64,000 nucleotides of DNA, from the NCBI GenBank assembly GCA_002633005.1, contig NMRA01000981.1:16486-80485 (forward strand), written 5' to 3'. Within the stretch, counting starts at the first letter, position 1, and every line of letters starts with the position of its first letter. The translations under genes were made by a program, and so were the position numbers. The notes beneath the pieces are model-generated. The model saw only the letters and a program-made list of their open reading frames with translations, had not been told where the DNA came from and made no database searches. This document shows, piece by piece, positions 33,051 to 45,118 of this stretch. Source of the DNA: Phoronis australis (Eukaryota; Phoronida; Phoronidae).

Positions 33051-33358
33051 CTTTCAGTCTGTACTTTGGTAGTGGTAGATCCATGGGGATCGCATAGGGT
33101 CGGCCATTGACTCGTAGGCACTGAACGCATTTTCGTAGCTCAGACTTGACAATCTGTCGAATTCTTGGTATCCAGTATTGTTGTCTGACTTGAGTAATTG
33201 TAGACGCAGTTCCAGCATGTTTTAACAAATCGTGTGCATGTTTGATGATGGGAATAGAGAATCTGTCGTCAGGAGGAAGTAACATCGGATGGGATATTTG
33301 CATTCTCAGTTGGATTCTATGAAAGATTAATCGGTATAACGAAATCAGCAATGAAGTA
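33050..33358 (-). pseudogene. BEL/Pao retrotransposon fragment: zinc-binding part of integrase
   Basis: On the minus strand about 100 codons are open, with SHPMLLPPDD, a HAHDLLKHAG stretch, QQYWIPRIRQ and KCVQCLRVNG. These are the H2C2 zinc-binding region and the following R-x-G-x-P motif region of BEL/Pao-type integrases (compare HP-LLP, RxWIPRGRQ, CVxC). It is cut before the catalytic core. Confidence 0.8.
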
Positions 33359-33600
33359 AGTGCTCGGGAAATCATGTGTAACGCTGGACGAACGTGTCAC
33401 TGTCCTGACAGAAATAGAATCTGTCATCAACAACAGACCATTAACATATGTATCAAGTGATAATGACGACCCAACCCCGCTTACTCCATCGCATCTGATC
33501 CATGGACTACAACACTACCCCGCCAGTTTACAGACGAAATTAACTTCATGCGAATTCATGACACATTTTCCTATCTACAACTTGTGTCACATAAGTCCCC
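33359..33600 (+). pseudogene. BEL/Pao retrotransposon fragment: C-terminal part of integrase
   Basis: On the plus strand about 65 codons are open, with LDERVTVLTEIESVINNRPL, TYVSSDNDD and PLTPSHLIHG, the conserved NRPLTYVSSD-x(n)-LTPSHLLxG stretch of BEL/Pao integrases. It starts where the minus-strand fragment starts, so the two halves diverge from one point and the DDE core is absent. Confidence 0.8.
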
Positions 33601-33660
33601 TCCACACACAGCCTACTCTAAAACAACTTTCACTAGTGCAACTTACCTCACTTTTGCAAT

Positions 33661-34330
33661 AGAAAACCTGTCTACATGTAATCGCAGGTGATAATTACTT
33701 CCGCCCTACCCCACTTTTCCAGCCACGCTGCAGTTACAAGTGGTGCATTAGTTGCCCTAAAACAAGTAACCTCACTTCAATAATGTGGAGTACCCAAAAG
33801 TTCTTGTTCCTGGAGTAACTTTTTCTAGGATAAGTCTGTATGTGAACAGCACTATAGACAATTACCTGTGTTGTTATTTGGCATTGCTCAATATTTTTGT
33901 TGCTGTATACACTTTATTTCACTACATGGATATATATTGAATAACTTGATTCATTTGCTTTGTGATGAAAATGATGATAATGGGTCTGGTGCTCTCAAGT
34001 CCTCTCCCTATTATGATAGTGATTCATTTAGAGCTTATGCTGCTGACCTTCCATTATAATTTCAAATTGATAAAACACTTGTGTTTCCCAGGGTAAGAAA
34101 TGTTGTTGCCATGGTGCCTTTATTACTTACATCCACTATTTATTGAATTGTGAAACCTCCAAAGTGAACAGTTATTCTGCAGTTTTTGAGATGCTATTTG
34201 AGATCTTATTTGGATCTATTTTTAAATATGTCTGATCATTTACCTAATATTCCCTTTTGTTTTTTGAGAACATTACAAAAAGCAAAAGCACCCGAAATTG
34301 TTTACAAAAATTTCATTACAGTTTAGCCCT
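33661..34330. other. Unassigned DNA with a dispersed repeat
   Basis: 34,040-34,215 is the partner of 28,105-28,285. No exon is supported; the 63-codon ORF at 33,868 has no motif. Confidence 0.4.
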
Positions 34331-34425
34331 ACAATTAAGCGCATGCGCCTGTATGCGAATCACTGCGTATTTTTGCAAGATTTTTTACTGAAATGTCAGG
34401 CATATAGGCGCATGCGCCTAAGGTG
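34330..34425. promoter_or_regulatory. Two GCGCATGCGC palindromes
   Basis: AAGCGCATGCGCCT (about 34,337) and AGGCGCATGCGCCTAA (about 34,407) lie about 70 bp apart. GCGCATGCGC is the consensus of NRF-1 sites; the pair could also be the stems of a small inverted-repeat element. No adjacent gene supports a promoter. Confidence 0.35.
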
Positions 34426-35339
34426 GCACTGAACATTTAGGCTGTTAGGCTGCAGGCATTTTCTAGTCCTTAGAATTTAAATACAGGATGTTTGTCACAT
34501 TTGGCTGGAGGTTTGAGGAATTTGTAGAATAAAATTGCCAGGTAACGGATTTACTTGTGTTGTTGAATAAGAAAAGCCAATTTTTTGTAGCCATGACCTA
34601 CTTTCCATGCAAAATAGTGGCTTGCTTTCAACCCCTGTGCGATTTCAGGTGGCTGTCAGACGGATCAAAATTGCGAAAAAAAGTAGCTGGAAAGGGGCGT
34701 ACTATGACCGCATTTTTAGAATTTAAAGAAAACGAGCATTCTGAATCTGTTGTCAGATTTTTTTATCACTGGCAGGGAGGTAGAAAATTTGAGGAGAAAC
34801 TGTAAAAATTGGGGGTTTTGTCCAATTTTTGTGTGCCGGTAATTTTTCCTGATGTGAATTAGTCGATTAAAAATCTGTAGCAGAATTAAGTTTCAGTTAT
34901 CATGAGCAGTGCTTTTGAGTTGGGAATGCCAAAAGTCTTTTGTTGTTTTCAGAATCTCGAAAAGGACGTGAGATAAGGACTCGTCTCCACTTGGGTGTGT
35001 GTGTCGGCGGCCAAAATCCTGTTGTAACTGTAGTGTGCCTTTTAAACCAGATTGCATAATTGCATCTTCCTCGCTTCAGGACCATGACAAGACTGTGCGT
35101 AGCTTCAGCAAGGAGTACGAGTCCAAGTGAGGCTACACTCGCTTTGGAAGATGTCTGGGCCAGAGTTTCCAAGGAAGTCATAAAAGAATTGTTGACCGCA
35201 TAAGGGATGACCCGGTACTCTGCTCTATCGACATTCCACTGCCTATCATCAACTCCTTGTCCATCACAATATATTTGAGGAAGTTGGAAAAGTAGGCAAA
35301 TTGTAGTCAAAAGTGGTTCCTCACCGAAAGGTATTTTCC

Positions 35340-35850
35340 AGTCAGGCCCATGCCAGATGCCCCTAGCCTCCCCACTTTGTTACAATTGCCAGATCGACCA
35401 GAGGTCTACTATGCAGCGCATTTCTGGGAATAGATATCTGGTTAAGGAGATCATGGGTGTGGATGAACCAAGGGTCTGTTGCTGTGGCTCCATGTGCTCC
35501 AGTTCTGGTCGTGGTTCCTGCTCAGCCACAGGCACCTTTTGTAAGATTGGAGCAGCAGTCATAGAACCAAAGGAGCTAAAGTACACCTCCGCAACCACTT
35601 CCCTCAAATTCAGTCATGCGTAAAAAGTCCAAGGATCACTGCGCTGCCTGCAAGCAACCAAAGTGTGGTGGGTTACCTAAGCGGTGCACCACCTCAAAGG
35701 ACAAGACATCTGGCAGTCCACAGAAGATGTTCACATTCTGTTTCACCACTGGGAGATCGACTACACCAGGTTGGATGGAGTCTATAAAAGCTTCCAGTGT
35801 TTCAAAGAGTGTGGATGCAGGTCTCCTGAAAAGAAATAATGCCTGTTGAT
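35340..35850 (+). pseudogene. Decayed Cys-rich coding fragment, family not recognised
   Basis: Coding-like pieces in two plus frames: LPDRPEVYYAAHFWE near 35,388-35,432, then after a frame change a 77-codon stretch at 35,616-35,846 with HCAACKQPKCGG (C-x2-C-x4-C), PKRCTTSKDKTSG and a GRSTTPGW segment. I do not know the family; the compact Cys motif and composition suggest a transposon-linked or zinc-binding protein. Stops and a frame change mark it as broken, or as exons whose splice sites I could not place. Confidence 0.4.
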
Positions 35851-36312
35851 AGGTTTAAACTAAGTCTGATTACAAAGGTTGGAGCTGCAACTATGAACTG
35901 AATATTTTTGGTGTAGTTGAGGTGATTTTAAAGGCAGTTATTAAAGTAGTAAAAGTGGCGATTTAAGAGAATTTTTGTTTATTTTTAGTTCACAATGGAA
36001 ATGATTTGCTGCATGATATGTAAGTTCATATGTTGTGCGTATTTGTGTACCAAATGCTGCTTTACTGCCCATATGTGTGAAGCTTTGTCTTTTCCGCTGC
36101 TTTCAAAACATTTTATGCCATACTTGGTGTGTGGTTTTTCCTGGGAGCTTTCCTGTAGCTTTTGTCATGGCTGTTGTTGTTTAACCAAACTGACTTTGTT
36201 GTTAACACTTGTTGGGAGTATTGTGTCTGTGTGACCTGAGTTCTGCTTAGCAGTGCAGATTTGTTTGTTTTTCAAATTGGTCGTAAGCAGCTTGGCAGAC
36301 TCAAAACAGCTA

Positions 36313-36352
36313 CTTTTATTTATTTATTATTTATTTATTTATTTATTATTGT
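36313..36352. repeat. TATTT/TTTA microsatellite
   Basis: About 40 bp of (TTTA)n and TTTATTATTT units. Confidence 0.85.
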
Positions 36353-36429
36353 GATATTTAAAATGAGGGTGGCCTCTTCAGTGATAGCACTGCTTTCCAA
36401 GAGGGCTACGCTAGCTGAATGTTCACATT

Positions 36430-36830
36430 TCTAAAGTTTTTGTGTAACCCTGGTTTATCTTATATGTGTTTTCAACTGCTTTTTTGTTTGTTATTTACAG
36501 AATGCCTGTCTGGCATGTACGTTTAATCTTTGTGTTGTAAATAAGGGCTGAGATAACACAGTCATATTGAACGATAATGTTCACTTTTTAGAAAGGCACA
36601 ACGTGATGTTATGGATCGAATCCTGGTGGCTGACCGTGCCTGTTATCTCAGCGTCTAGTTTGTTCATTAATTATATGGCGTTCTGGAAGGAGAATCAATT
36701 ATTTTCTGAAACGACTATGAAATAATAAATCTTTACTACTATGAAATAACGAGACAGTGTAAAGAGATGGCCCAAAATTCAAGCACGTGCGAGGTAAGAT
36801 AACTAAGGTCTCGTTTTGTTACTAAATTCC
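36430..36830. repeat. Repeat pair with a GCTGAGATAACA foldback, copy 1
   Basis: Nearly identical to 51,220-51,605. The core has GGCTGAGATAACACAG and, about 100 bp on, CTGTTATCTCAGCG, which can pair as a stem. Both copies continue to the same AGGTAAGATAA(C/T)TAAGGTCTC end. Confidence 0.75.
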
Positions 36831-37097
36831 CTTTTTGGTGTTTTTTGTGCTTTTAGCCCCTCAGTGATTGCAGGAAAACAGGATAATCACTTAGGTGGGG
36901 GAGTCATGGCCCGGGAATGGGCAATGACCAAGTCAAGTGCATAAGCGTCGTGGTTTAGTGCACATAACAGGAGTGTCTACACAATTAGCACCAGATGAGA
37001 AAACGCTTTAAGCAATTTTGTACAAAGATTTTGGATTTACTATGTATGCCAATATTGAAATACTAATCAACTCTGGCACGTCACATACTGGCAATGA

Positions 37098-40000
37098 ATG
37101 TTGAAAGGGTCTCCAGTTTGTTTTAGGGTTGGTAACATTTTCAACTTAAGCCGGTCTTTCCGAAACATCTACCTATCTAATAACGACATCACATCCCCTG
37201 ATTTAGTGATTTGCTCTGAATATTTTTTTTTAAAGTATGACACATGTGACGTTTATACAATAAAGGTGTATCAAAAGAAATATCCTGAGCGTGATGAATG
37301 AAGATTTAGGTAAATTTGACCGTTGTTTAATTGCCGCTAAGAATCAACATAAGCAGACTGTCAGAACATGGTTGAAGCCCGGCGCGCTAGAATGGGTGAT
37401 TATAGCACCCAACACCAACTCCAGCACCGTTGCTTGTCTTCACCTATGAAAGCTAAAATGGCCAAGGGAACTCCCTATACTTTTCTATGTAGGAAACATT
37501 TTCAAATTAAGCCGGTCTTTCCGATAAACCTATCTTTTAAAGTGGAGTACCAAAAACGTCTATATGATATAGGGGATTTGTTCAAAATAACTTTCAACTG
37601 GAATCATTTTCCATCCCATATGTGCAAGTTTTAAAACGAACTAATGCAACGCGAAAAGATGAAATATCGTAAATCGTGGAATCGGATATTTTTGTATTCG
37701 GAATTTTGTGTATGTCACAGGCATGTGTTTTCTAAAAACTAGCATACAATAAAAGTAAATTCCTAACCTAAATAGCAAAACAACTGCATCAATACATTGA
37801 TAAGATATTGTTTACCTTAAATATTCACGATGAATTTATAAAAAAGGCTCTTACGTTTTCTAAGTTTGCACTTTGCTTTTCCTTTGTGAAAAAACTTCAA
37901 TTCTGTCATCAAATCCCGAGTCTTAATTTTTGATAGCCCTCACACAAAAGTGGAACATTATAAAATAATGCCTATTAATGTAGAGAACAGTACATAAAGA
38001 ATATTATGTTATTTTTTCCAAATCCCGTAAGCCGTTTCCCAGATATGCTGTTCCAATTTTACCCGAATTTGACTATTTCCATAAGGTCTTGGAGACCATT
38101 AAGATTGCCAAATGACGAAGCAAAAAGTTTCCGCCGGGCATGGTCACCTGTCGGGAACTATGAAAGATAAATGGTCAACAGCATTCCCTACATGTTTCTC
38201 TGTTGGTAACATTTTCAAGTTAAGCCCGTCTTTGCGAAAAACCTACCTTCTAAAGCGTGATATTAAAGCCTTATTGTGATTTGGTCAATTCATACAAGCT
38301 TTAAACTGTGGGATGTTGAATGGTGTCACGAAATCCGTGAGATTCATGATATATTATTTAGTGTGATAGTTTGGCAAAATTATTGACATTTGGTGTTTGC
38401 TAGCAAATTGTTTGTGTTTATAGTAACTTGTTTTAGCTGTCAGCTGAGTCAGAGACCAACCCATCCGGCGTGTCCACACATGTCATTCACAGAATCATAG
38501 CCTAAAGACAGCTGACCATTACCATACATGGCAAACACAACAGAATGGTTCTGATTATTGTTTGTGAAGTCTCTTAGAGTTGCTTCCTGTTATTTCCTGT
38601 GGAATCTTGACTCATGATCATGTTTAGTGCATGCAACCCACATATTTGTAACTTGTAAATAAATCCGTTCACTTGTCTAATAAAGACAGTCCTCACCTTG
38701 CCATTGCCAGTTGCTTTACTATTGAGTGTTCCACACTTAGTTACTGAATACAACCATCTCATTGACGGACCGAGACAGTCCAGCCACAACACAACAATGC
38801 TACTAAGTCAAGTTATTCTACTGCCACTGCCACTTGTGTTATACTACATTGTGAATGGATTCCTTTTCTATCACCTATCTGCAAGCTTTCTCATTATTGA
38901 ATATGTAAAAATTAATACAACGCTAAAATAACATATCGATAATCGTTGAATCAGCTGTTTTTCTATGTGGGATTTCGCACATGTCACTGGTATGTATTTT
39001 CACAAAAATAACATAAAGGAAAGGCAATTCCTACCGTAAATAGCAAACCAAGTGTATCAATACATTGATCAGATATTCTTTTACTGAAATGTTCACGATG
39101 AATTTTTTTAAAAGGGATTTTACATTTTAATAAGTTAGGTCTTTGCTTTTGCATTATGCAAAAACCTCATGTTTTCACAAAATCCTAAGTCATCATTTTT
39201 GACAGTCTCTAACACTAAAGTGGAACATTACAAAATAATACCTAACACAATTTGGAGAACAATACATAAAGAATATTATGTCAGTTGTTCATCAATTCCA
39301 TAAGCCGTTCGGTTTCCCAGAGTATGCTGTTCCAATTTTAGCCGAATTTGACCATTTCCAAAAGGACCGAGAGATCCTTAAGATGGCCAAATAACCGAGA
39401 AAAAAGATTCCAGGACTGCCACCTAACGGGAATTATGAAAGAGAAAGGGTCAATGGCATTGCGTACACAACGGTTTCTCTGCTGGTAACATTTTCAACCT
39501 AAGGCCGGTCTTTCTGAAAAACCTACATTCTAATGTAAAATATGAAACCGTCTTGGTGATTTAATGGTTCAGGTCAAAATGACTTTCATATGGAGATATT
39601 TGATGGATTCATTTTATATCACGTATGTGCAACTTTTCTCATTATTGAAATTGAAACAATCCACCGCTAAAAGATAAGGTATCCTTAATCTTTAAATCAG
39701 CTATTTTTGTATTTGGGATTTTGCATATGTCACTGGCATGTACTTTCAAAACCCTACCATAAAAGGAAGGTAGATTCCTACCGTAAGTAGGAAAACAACT
39801 GTATCCATACATTGATCAGATATTTTTGACTGAAAGGTTCACGATAAAGTTTTTAAAGCTTGTTAGGGCTTTCAAATTTAGAGATATTTCTGAAAGATTG
39901 AAGGACAACATGCAATTAATCTAGATAAATTTCATATTAATGGCCTCTAAGACCATGTGGAAAGGGCTAAATCTGACTAAAATCGGATTAACATATCTGA

Positions 40001-41290
40001 GAAGAGATTCATAAAATATTTGAAATATTATTCTTTCTTTAAAGTGTTCCAAATTGTTAGACAATATTTCATAATGTTCCACTTTTGTGTGAGTGGCTAT
40101 TAAACATTAAGACTCAGTCGAGATTTCATGAAAAATCTGATATTTTTGCATAAAGCAAAGGCAAAACACTAGCTGATCGTGCATTTGTTTAGTTTTTTAA
40201 TGAGCTTTAAACAGAAGAGTAACAGTTTGTAAGAGGCGACAATATTCACGCTTCTGTCTTGGTAACATTTTCAGCTTAGCCGGTCTTTTTGAAAAAGCTA
40301 CGCTTTAATGGAGGTATAAAATTTCTGTGATTGATTCGTTTGATTCAAATTAATTTTAAAAACTACACCGAACACAAAGCTTAGGCTTATCGTAAATCGG
40401 AAAAGTATTGCCCATTTTTGTGAATGGGTTATTCAAATCCGGCACCGCAACTAATTATTGTGAGTGATTCGGAACAAACAACATTTTATATTACGATATC
40501 GAATCCTCTAACTGATTAAATAATTTGATTCAACTTAGCTTTTTAACTTTAAGATTGTGAATTGATTCGCTTGATACCATGTATGCATAAGCTTTAATTT
40601 CTCATTATTGAATCGCAAAACGTATAACGATAACCTCGGTTAATTTGTATCCGGAGGTTTGCAGATGTCACTGCCATACAACTGTTATCTGCATACATCT
40701 TCATGCGCCTTTCATATGTTCGACAAATTCAATTTTCAAAGTTTCCACAATTGATAGCTGTGATAAGATTAAATCTTTTAAACAAGGAATAGGAATACAG
40801 TAGCATTTTCAAGAAGACGGGCGTGTAACTTTTTCAAAGCCTAAGTTTTCCCAAGAATGAAAAGGGAAGGGATGTCTTTAAGATATTATCACGACACTTT
40901 TTACTCTTTATAGTTGGGAAAATAATGTATATTTAAGTTAATCATCGTCCCTCGTTTTTAATGAGACTAGTGAAGAGTGCTGAACCGATTCACCAAAAGT
41001 TGTCCAGGGCCACCTTACGGACGGTTTTGCCGATGACGTCAGATCTCAAAATGGCTGCCTACACGGACGAGTTGATGATCCTAGTTTGTCAAATCAAAAC
41101 CTGTCTCAAATACGTGGTTTGCAGCCAGAACTTTCGGCCAGATAAGAAAATGTTCAAGGTACAACAAGTATGTATGATTTCATCGCATTTACCTTCGTTG
41201 TTTTTTGAGTTATTTGCGAGAGTACGTTCACTTCCGTGTTCACATCAGCTCATCGGCACCGCTCCTTCAATAGACCGAGGAACACCTTAG
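37098..41290. repeat. Dispersed/tandem repeat cluster R2 with GTAACATTTTCA, including an LTR-like copy
   Basis: Copies of GTAACATTTTCAA-x(1,6)-AAG(C)CCGGTCTTTC occur near 37,131, 37,493, 38,206, 39,486 and 40,264; each is followed by text such as AAAACCTAC. Between them recurs a 250-bp block containing ACATAAAGAATATTATG and CCATTTCCAxAAGG. Units are about 0.7-1.3 kb and degenerate. 38,440-38,830 is copy 2 of the LTR-like repeat (reverse of 20,445-20,800) and 40,450-41,290 is R1 copy 3. No exon is supported. Confidence 0.65.
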
Positions 41291-42190
41291 GAGGTTGTCG
41301 ATGTGTTTAATTCCTTCCAACTCAAACAAATACTCCCGTTATGAAACTTTTTCTTCGAGCAGACTACCGTTTCTGGTTGTGCTGGCCAGCTGGAGACGGT
41401 GGTCACTGTCTACATAAAACCCAAAGTGTTTTAGTGCCTGGGCGTTGTTTTCGGTATAGGTGCATCTAATAGCCGAAATATCGCTTATTTTAGCATGTAA
41501 AAGTTAAAAAATTACATCTGAGTCTGAAAGTTTAGATATTTTGGAGCGGTGAATCTTCGGAGTGGTGAATTGTTGAAGTAGTGAACCTTCGGAATTAGTC
41601 AGTGAACCTTCCGAGTAGTAAACTTTCAAAATAGTGGGATGTCCCCATTTCCAGCGATGTAAGCAACCAGATAAACAATTTTGTTAAGTCATTCGCCAAC
41701 TAGACTTCATATTTCCGTCGGAGTATGCAATGAGGTGTAATCACTCATTTAAGTATGGCTGATTTGAAACTTCGGCAGGAAATAACGCGAGAATGTTCTC
41801 TTTTTGGACTACATTACATCCTAATTTGTGTCTTGTTCTTTTCGAGCAACCATCACAGCATCCTCGTTTCTGGTATTACAAATTCCGTCTCATCTCATGA
41901 ACATGAGTTGTCATCATGTATACAAATTTGCCTTCCCCCTAATTAAGCTGCGTCAAAGGCATCACCGAAAGCTCTACAGTGTCGACGTTTGCAAAATACC
42001 AAGATCCACCGTTCTTGAAATTCGAACCACCCCCCGCTCAATGCTGGCTACGGGCCTGAATATATATGCATTTGAGTAGAGAGATAGGGGCGTCTAAAAA
42101 AGTCGCCCCTACATCGACCAAACCTCTGCACGCTACTGCCCCACCGCTAAAAATGTCTGTAAAGCATCTTTTGTTGCATGCAGAATGTTG
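41291..42190. other. Unassigned DNA; a likely transposon end at about 41,995-42,058
   Basis: Short GTGAA(C/T)CTTCGGA-like repeats at 41,550-41,640. At 42,020-42,058 the minus strand reads AGGCCCGTAGCCAGCATTGA then a G-run, a pattern I associate with DNA-transposon ends, but no partner end was found. No gene recognised. Confidence 0.35.
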
Positions 42191-42194
42191 CTCG

Positions 42195-42965
42195 ACATTA
42201 TGCAAATGGTTTCAAGCGGTTACCTGGCGAGTTGATCTAGCTCAACTCAGGTACTTGGGTGTGTCTGACGAAGATAACCCACCACTATATTTGCCTGGCA
42301 GTATTTATTCTTAATACCTGGGCTTACGGCGAATATTTTGCAACTGGTTTTATGTGGTTGCCTCAGGGTTGATCTAGCTCAATTATGTATTTGGGCATGT
42401 CTGGCGGGGCTAACCCACCACTAGATTTGTCTGGCAGTATTTATTAGTGATACCTGGGCTTATGGTGAATATTTTGGAACTAGTTTTAGGCGGTTACCTC
42501 TCAGGTTGATCTAGCTCAATTTTTAACCCTTTTTGATAATCATCTGGCAGGGGCACCCCACCAGTGAAATTGTCTGGCATCTAACTGTTGTTCCATGTCA
42601 AGTGATGCTGAACATCGTGCAATTGGTTTCAAACGGTTACCTGATGGGTTGATCTAGCTCAATTCTGGTATCTGGGCGTGTCTGGCGGGGGTAACCCACC
42701 ACTAGATTTGTCTGGCATTCTTCATTTCGTGATACCTGGGCTTACAGTGAATATTTTGCGACTGGTTTCAAGCGGTTACCTCTTGGATTGATCTAGCTCA
42801 ATTTTTGTACCCTGTATATATATGTTCGTCTGGCGGGTACTCCCCACCACTGAAATTGTCTGGCAGTGACCAATTTTGATACAATGAATGACGTAGCAGG
42901 TATTGATGGCAGTTTTAAGTGGTTACCAGAAAAGTTTATCTAGCTCAATTTGTTAGTGTAATTCT
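42195..42965. repeat. Tandem repeat, about 140 bp, six units
   Basis: GTTGATCTAGCTCAA-type cores occur near 42,231, 42,368, 42,505, 42,649, 42,788 and 42,937, each preceded by GGTTACC and followed by a GTCTGGC(A/G)GG and a CCCACCA(C/G)T segment. Units are diverged from each other, so the array is not recent. Confidence 0.8.
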
Positions 42966-43099
42966 CTTGGCTCCCCTGACCACACCCACCAGAGCGAACC
43001 TGCCAGACGGCCATTTCCAAGCATCAGGATACCCATAGAGCACTGTGGCACCAAAGAAAATTGGTTACCCTTTTCATGCACAAAAAAGCTCTGGGATCC

Positions 43100-43300
43100 C
43101 GGTCTAACATCGGCACCGTTTCGTCATTTCAGTAGTCAGTAGACCAAGTTGTCGCTGTAATAAATTACGAATATTTCCAAATATACGCCAGCTGGGCTCG
43201 TTTTTTTGGGGAGGGGGGTGGTAGATGTGACAAAGAATAAAGATGCGTGTAAATTATGCGTGCGCAGTGGCAGGTCTACGATTTCAGTAAGGGGGGGGGG
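43100..43300. repeat. Dispersed repeat family R1, fragment
   Basis: ACATCGGCACCG, AAATTACGAATATTTCCAAATxTACG and CCAGCTGGGxTCGTTTT match 29,395-29,475 and 25,255-25,335. A G-run follows at about 43,292. Confidence 0.55.
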
Positions 43301-43639
43301 TTAGGATTCGTGCAAAGGTCGAATCCGAGGCGCGTGGGGCCGAGTGGGGGGAGACAATTTTTTTGTTTTTGTAGCCAAGTAGTGAAGTTTCCATGCATCC
43401 TGGTAAGTTTCTAGCACTTAACAGGTCTCGGGAATTTTTTCCCAAGATAATTTAAAACCCTTCTTGATTTTCGTCGCATAAGTTTCGTTGTAGTCGGCAA
43501 CATCATTGGCCTTTTGTTTTTCTGTGGCGTCTTGTGATTGGTCCATTTTGGTGTGTTCCCTGTATGTTCATTACAAAAGAGGTTGGCGCTTCTGGTGATT
43601 GTTTTTTTCTTGGAAAACCGGCAAGGTCTTCCATGCTTG

Positions 43640-43735
43640 ATCTGCTCTCGGCATAAAAGTGAGTATAAAAGTGAGTACTCTTTTGCCTAGCTAGTGAACC
43701 TGCAGTAATGCAACATTTGGCGTAGTCGGCGCTAG
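43640..43735 (+). promoter_or_regulatory. LTR promoter and primer-binding region
   Basis: CATAAAAG and TATAAAAG lie at 43,652-43,671; the LTR appears to end at about 43,715 (…GCAACA). TTTGGCGTAGTCGGC follows, typical of the bases just inside the 5' LTR of many gypsy-type elements. Exact LTR start unknown. Confidence 0.5.
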
Positions 43736-44057
43736 TTAGGGATATCATAAGAGTTCAAAAGGCTTTTACCTGTCCAGGGTTTTTCGTTAGTCCGGGGGGA
43801 AAGTTGGAAAGCTTAGTCGGTGCTCTGCTAACAAGTGGTTAGTGCAGTGACCAAGGGGTTCTTGGTCTTTAGGTGTAGTTTGTTTTAGGTTATCTGGGCC
43901 TCATTTTTTGCAGGGTTTTTTTGTGGTTTATTTTTGGGTCTTTTGTTAATTTCGGGGTATTTGCCAGTTAGAATTGGGTGTGGTTCCATTGACTTAGTCA
44001 CGTAGTAGGTAGTGTTTTGGTTATGAATGCCAATTCATTCCCTAACCTTTAGTCCTT

Positions 44058-44091
44058 ATATAAAATATATATATATGTATATATATATATT
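44058..44091. repeat. AT dinucleotide microsatellite
   Basis: About 34 bp of interrupted (TA)n in the retroelement leader. Confidence 0.85.
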
Positions 44092-44166
44092 GCCTTTTGA
44101 TAGCCAACCATGTCAGTAGGTTTACGAATCCCCATAAGCTACTGTCGTGAGTCAGACTAGTTAGAT

Positions 44167-45118
44167 TTGCCGGGAGTTGACGAAGATATCGTCGAACAAA
44201 TAGTTGACTTCCGGGAAAGGTGTTCTATCGATCACCGTAATATTTGTCACATAGCGGATGATTGGATAGTAACTCCCTTGGTGACTGACCGGGTGGATTA
44301 TTCTTTAACCCCCAGTTCAGATTCCCGCACATATAATTTGCCGGCGAGGTTAGCTCGAGTGGCTGACGCTTGCGATATGCTAAATAGGTCCCTTAGTCCT
44401 CGTTTAGGTAGAACTACTAAGTACCAAGGGGGGTCCCAATACCAGGTAGAGGAGGGTAGGCGCAACAGTGGCATAAGTCCCGGCGATAATACGCCTCCTG
44501 TTCGACGCAGGGGGTATTCGGAAAATGTAGGAGGTAGGCGTGACAGTGGTCTGGATCCCGACGCTTTTATTTCTCCTGTTCGCCCAATGGGGTACTGGGA
44601 AAATAGAGAGGGAACGCGTGACAGAGGCGGAAGTCCTGGCGCGAGGAATGCCAGGGGTTATAAAGTTGATTCCCAATGCTCCCAATAATTTAGTTTTCAA
44701 GGGCTTGCGAAAGATTTCCACTGGAAGTTTAGTCGTTTTGCTAAAGAAAACTTCTGGTCTGGTGATAAATGTTTAGCAGAGCTAAGTCTTTGCTGTGAAG
44801 GTGATGCACTCCGCTTCCTCTGTAATTTTACAGAAAGTCGGCCAGAGGCATTGTATGATGAAGTTGTTGATGCAATGAGAAAACGTTTTGGAGTTGCTTC
44901 GGGGGTGCCAGAAGTAGACCAATTACAATTTCACTCCACATCCCAAAAACAAGCCGAGTCCTTACATCAGTGGGCTGACAGGCTTAATCATCTGTATTTT
45001 TTGGCCTTTCCAAATCCTTCAGATGGTGACCGCCATCGGGCCATACTCAGGTTTTGTTTGGGGTTAATGGATCAGGATATAGGCAAGCAGTTGTTGAATT
45101 GTCGTCCCCAATCCATAG
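44167..45118 (+). pseudogene. Retrotransposon gag, 5' part
   Basis: 44,167-44,686 is open (no ATG context needed; the first codon is TTG) with an Arg/Gly/Ser-rich linker. One frame change near 44,690 leads into the typical capsid region: a DFHWKFSRFA stretch, a LSLCCEGDALRF stretch, AMRKRFG and HQWADRL, ending CRPQSID at the nested insertion. This order matches Retrotrans_gag domains of gypsy-type elements. Confidence 0.75.

Noticed and set aside
36540-36655. tRNA gene or attC-like hairpin
   Set aside because: A TCGAATCC word and a long end stem are present, but no anticodon arm or A box fits; better described as a foldback repeat.
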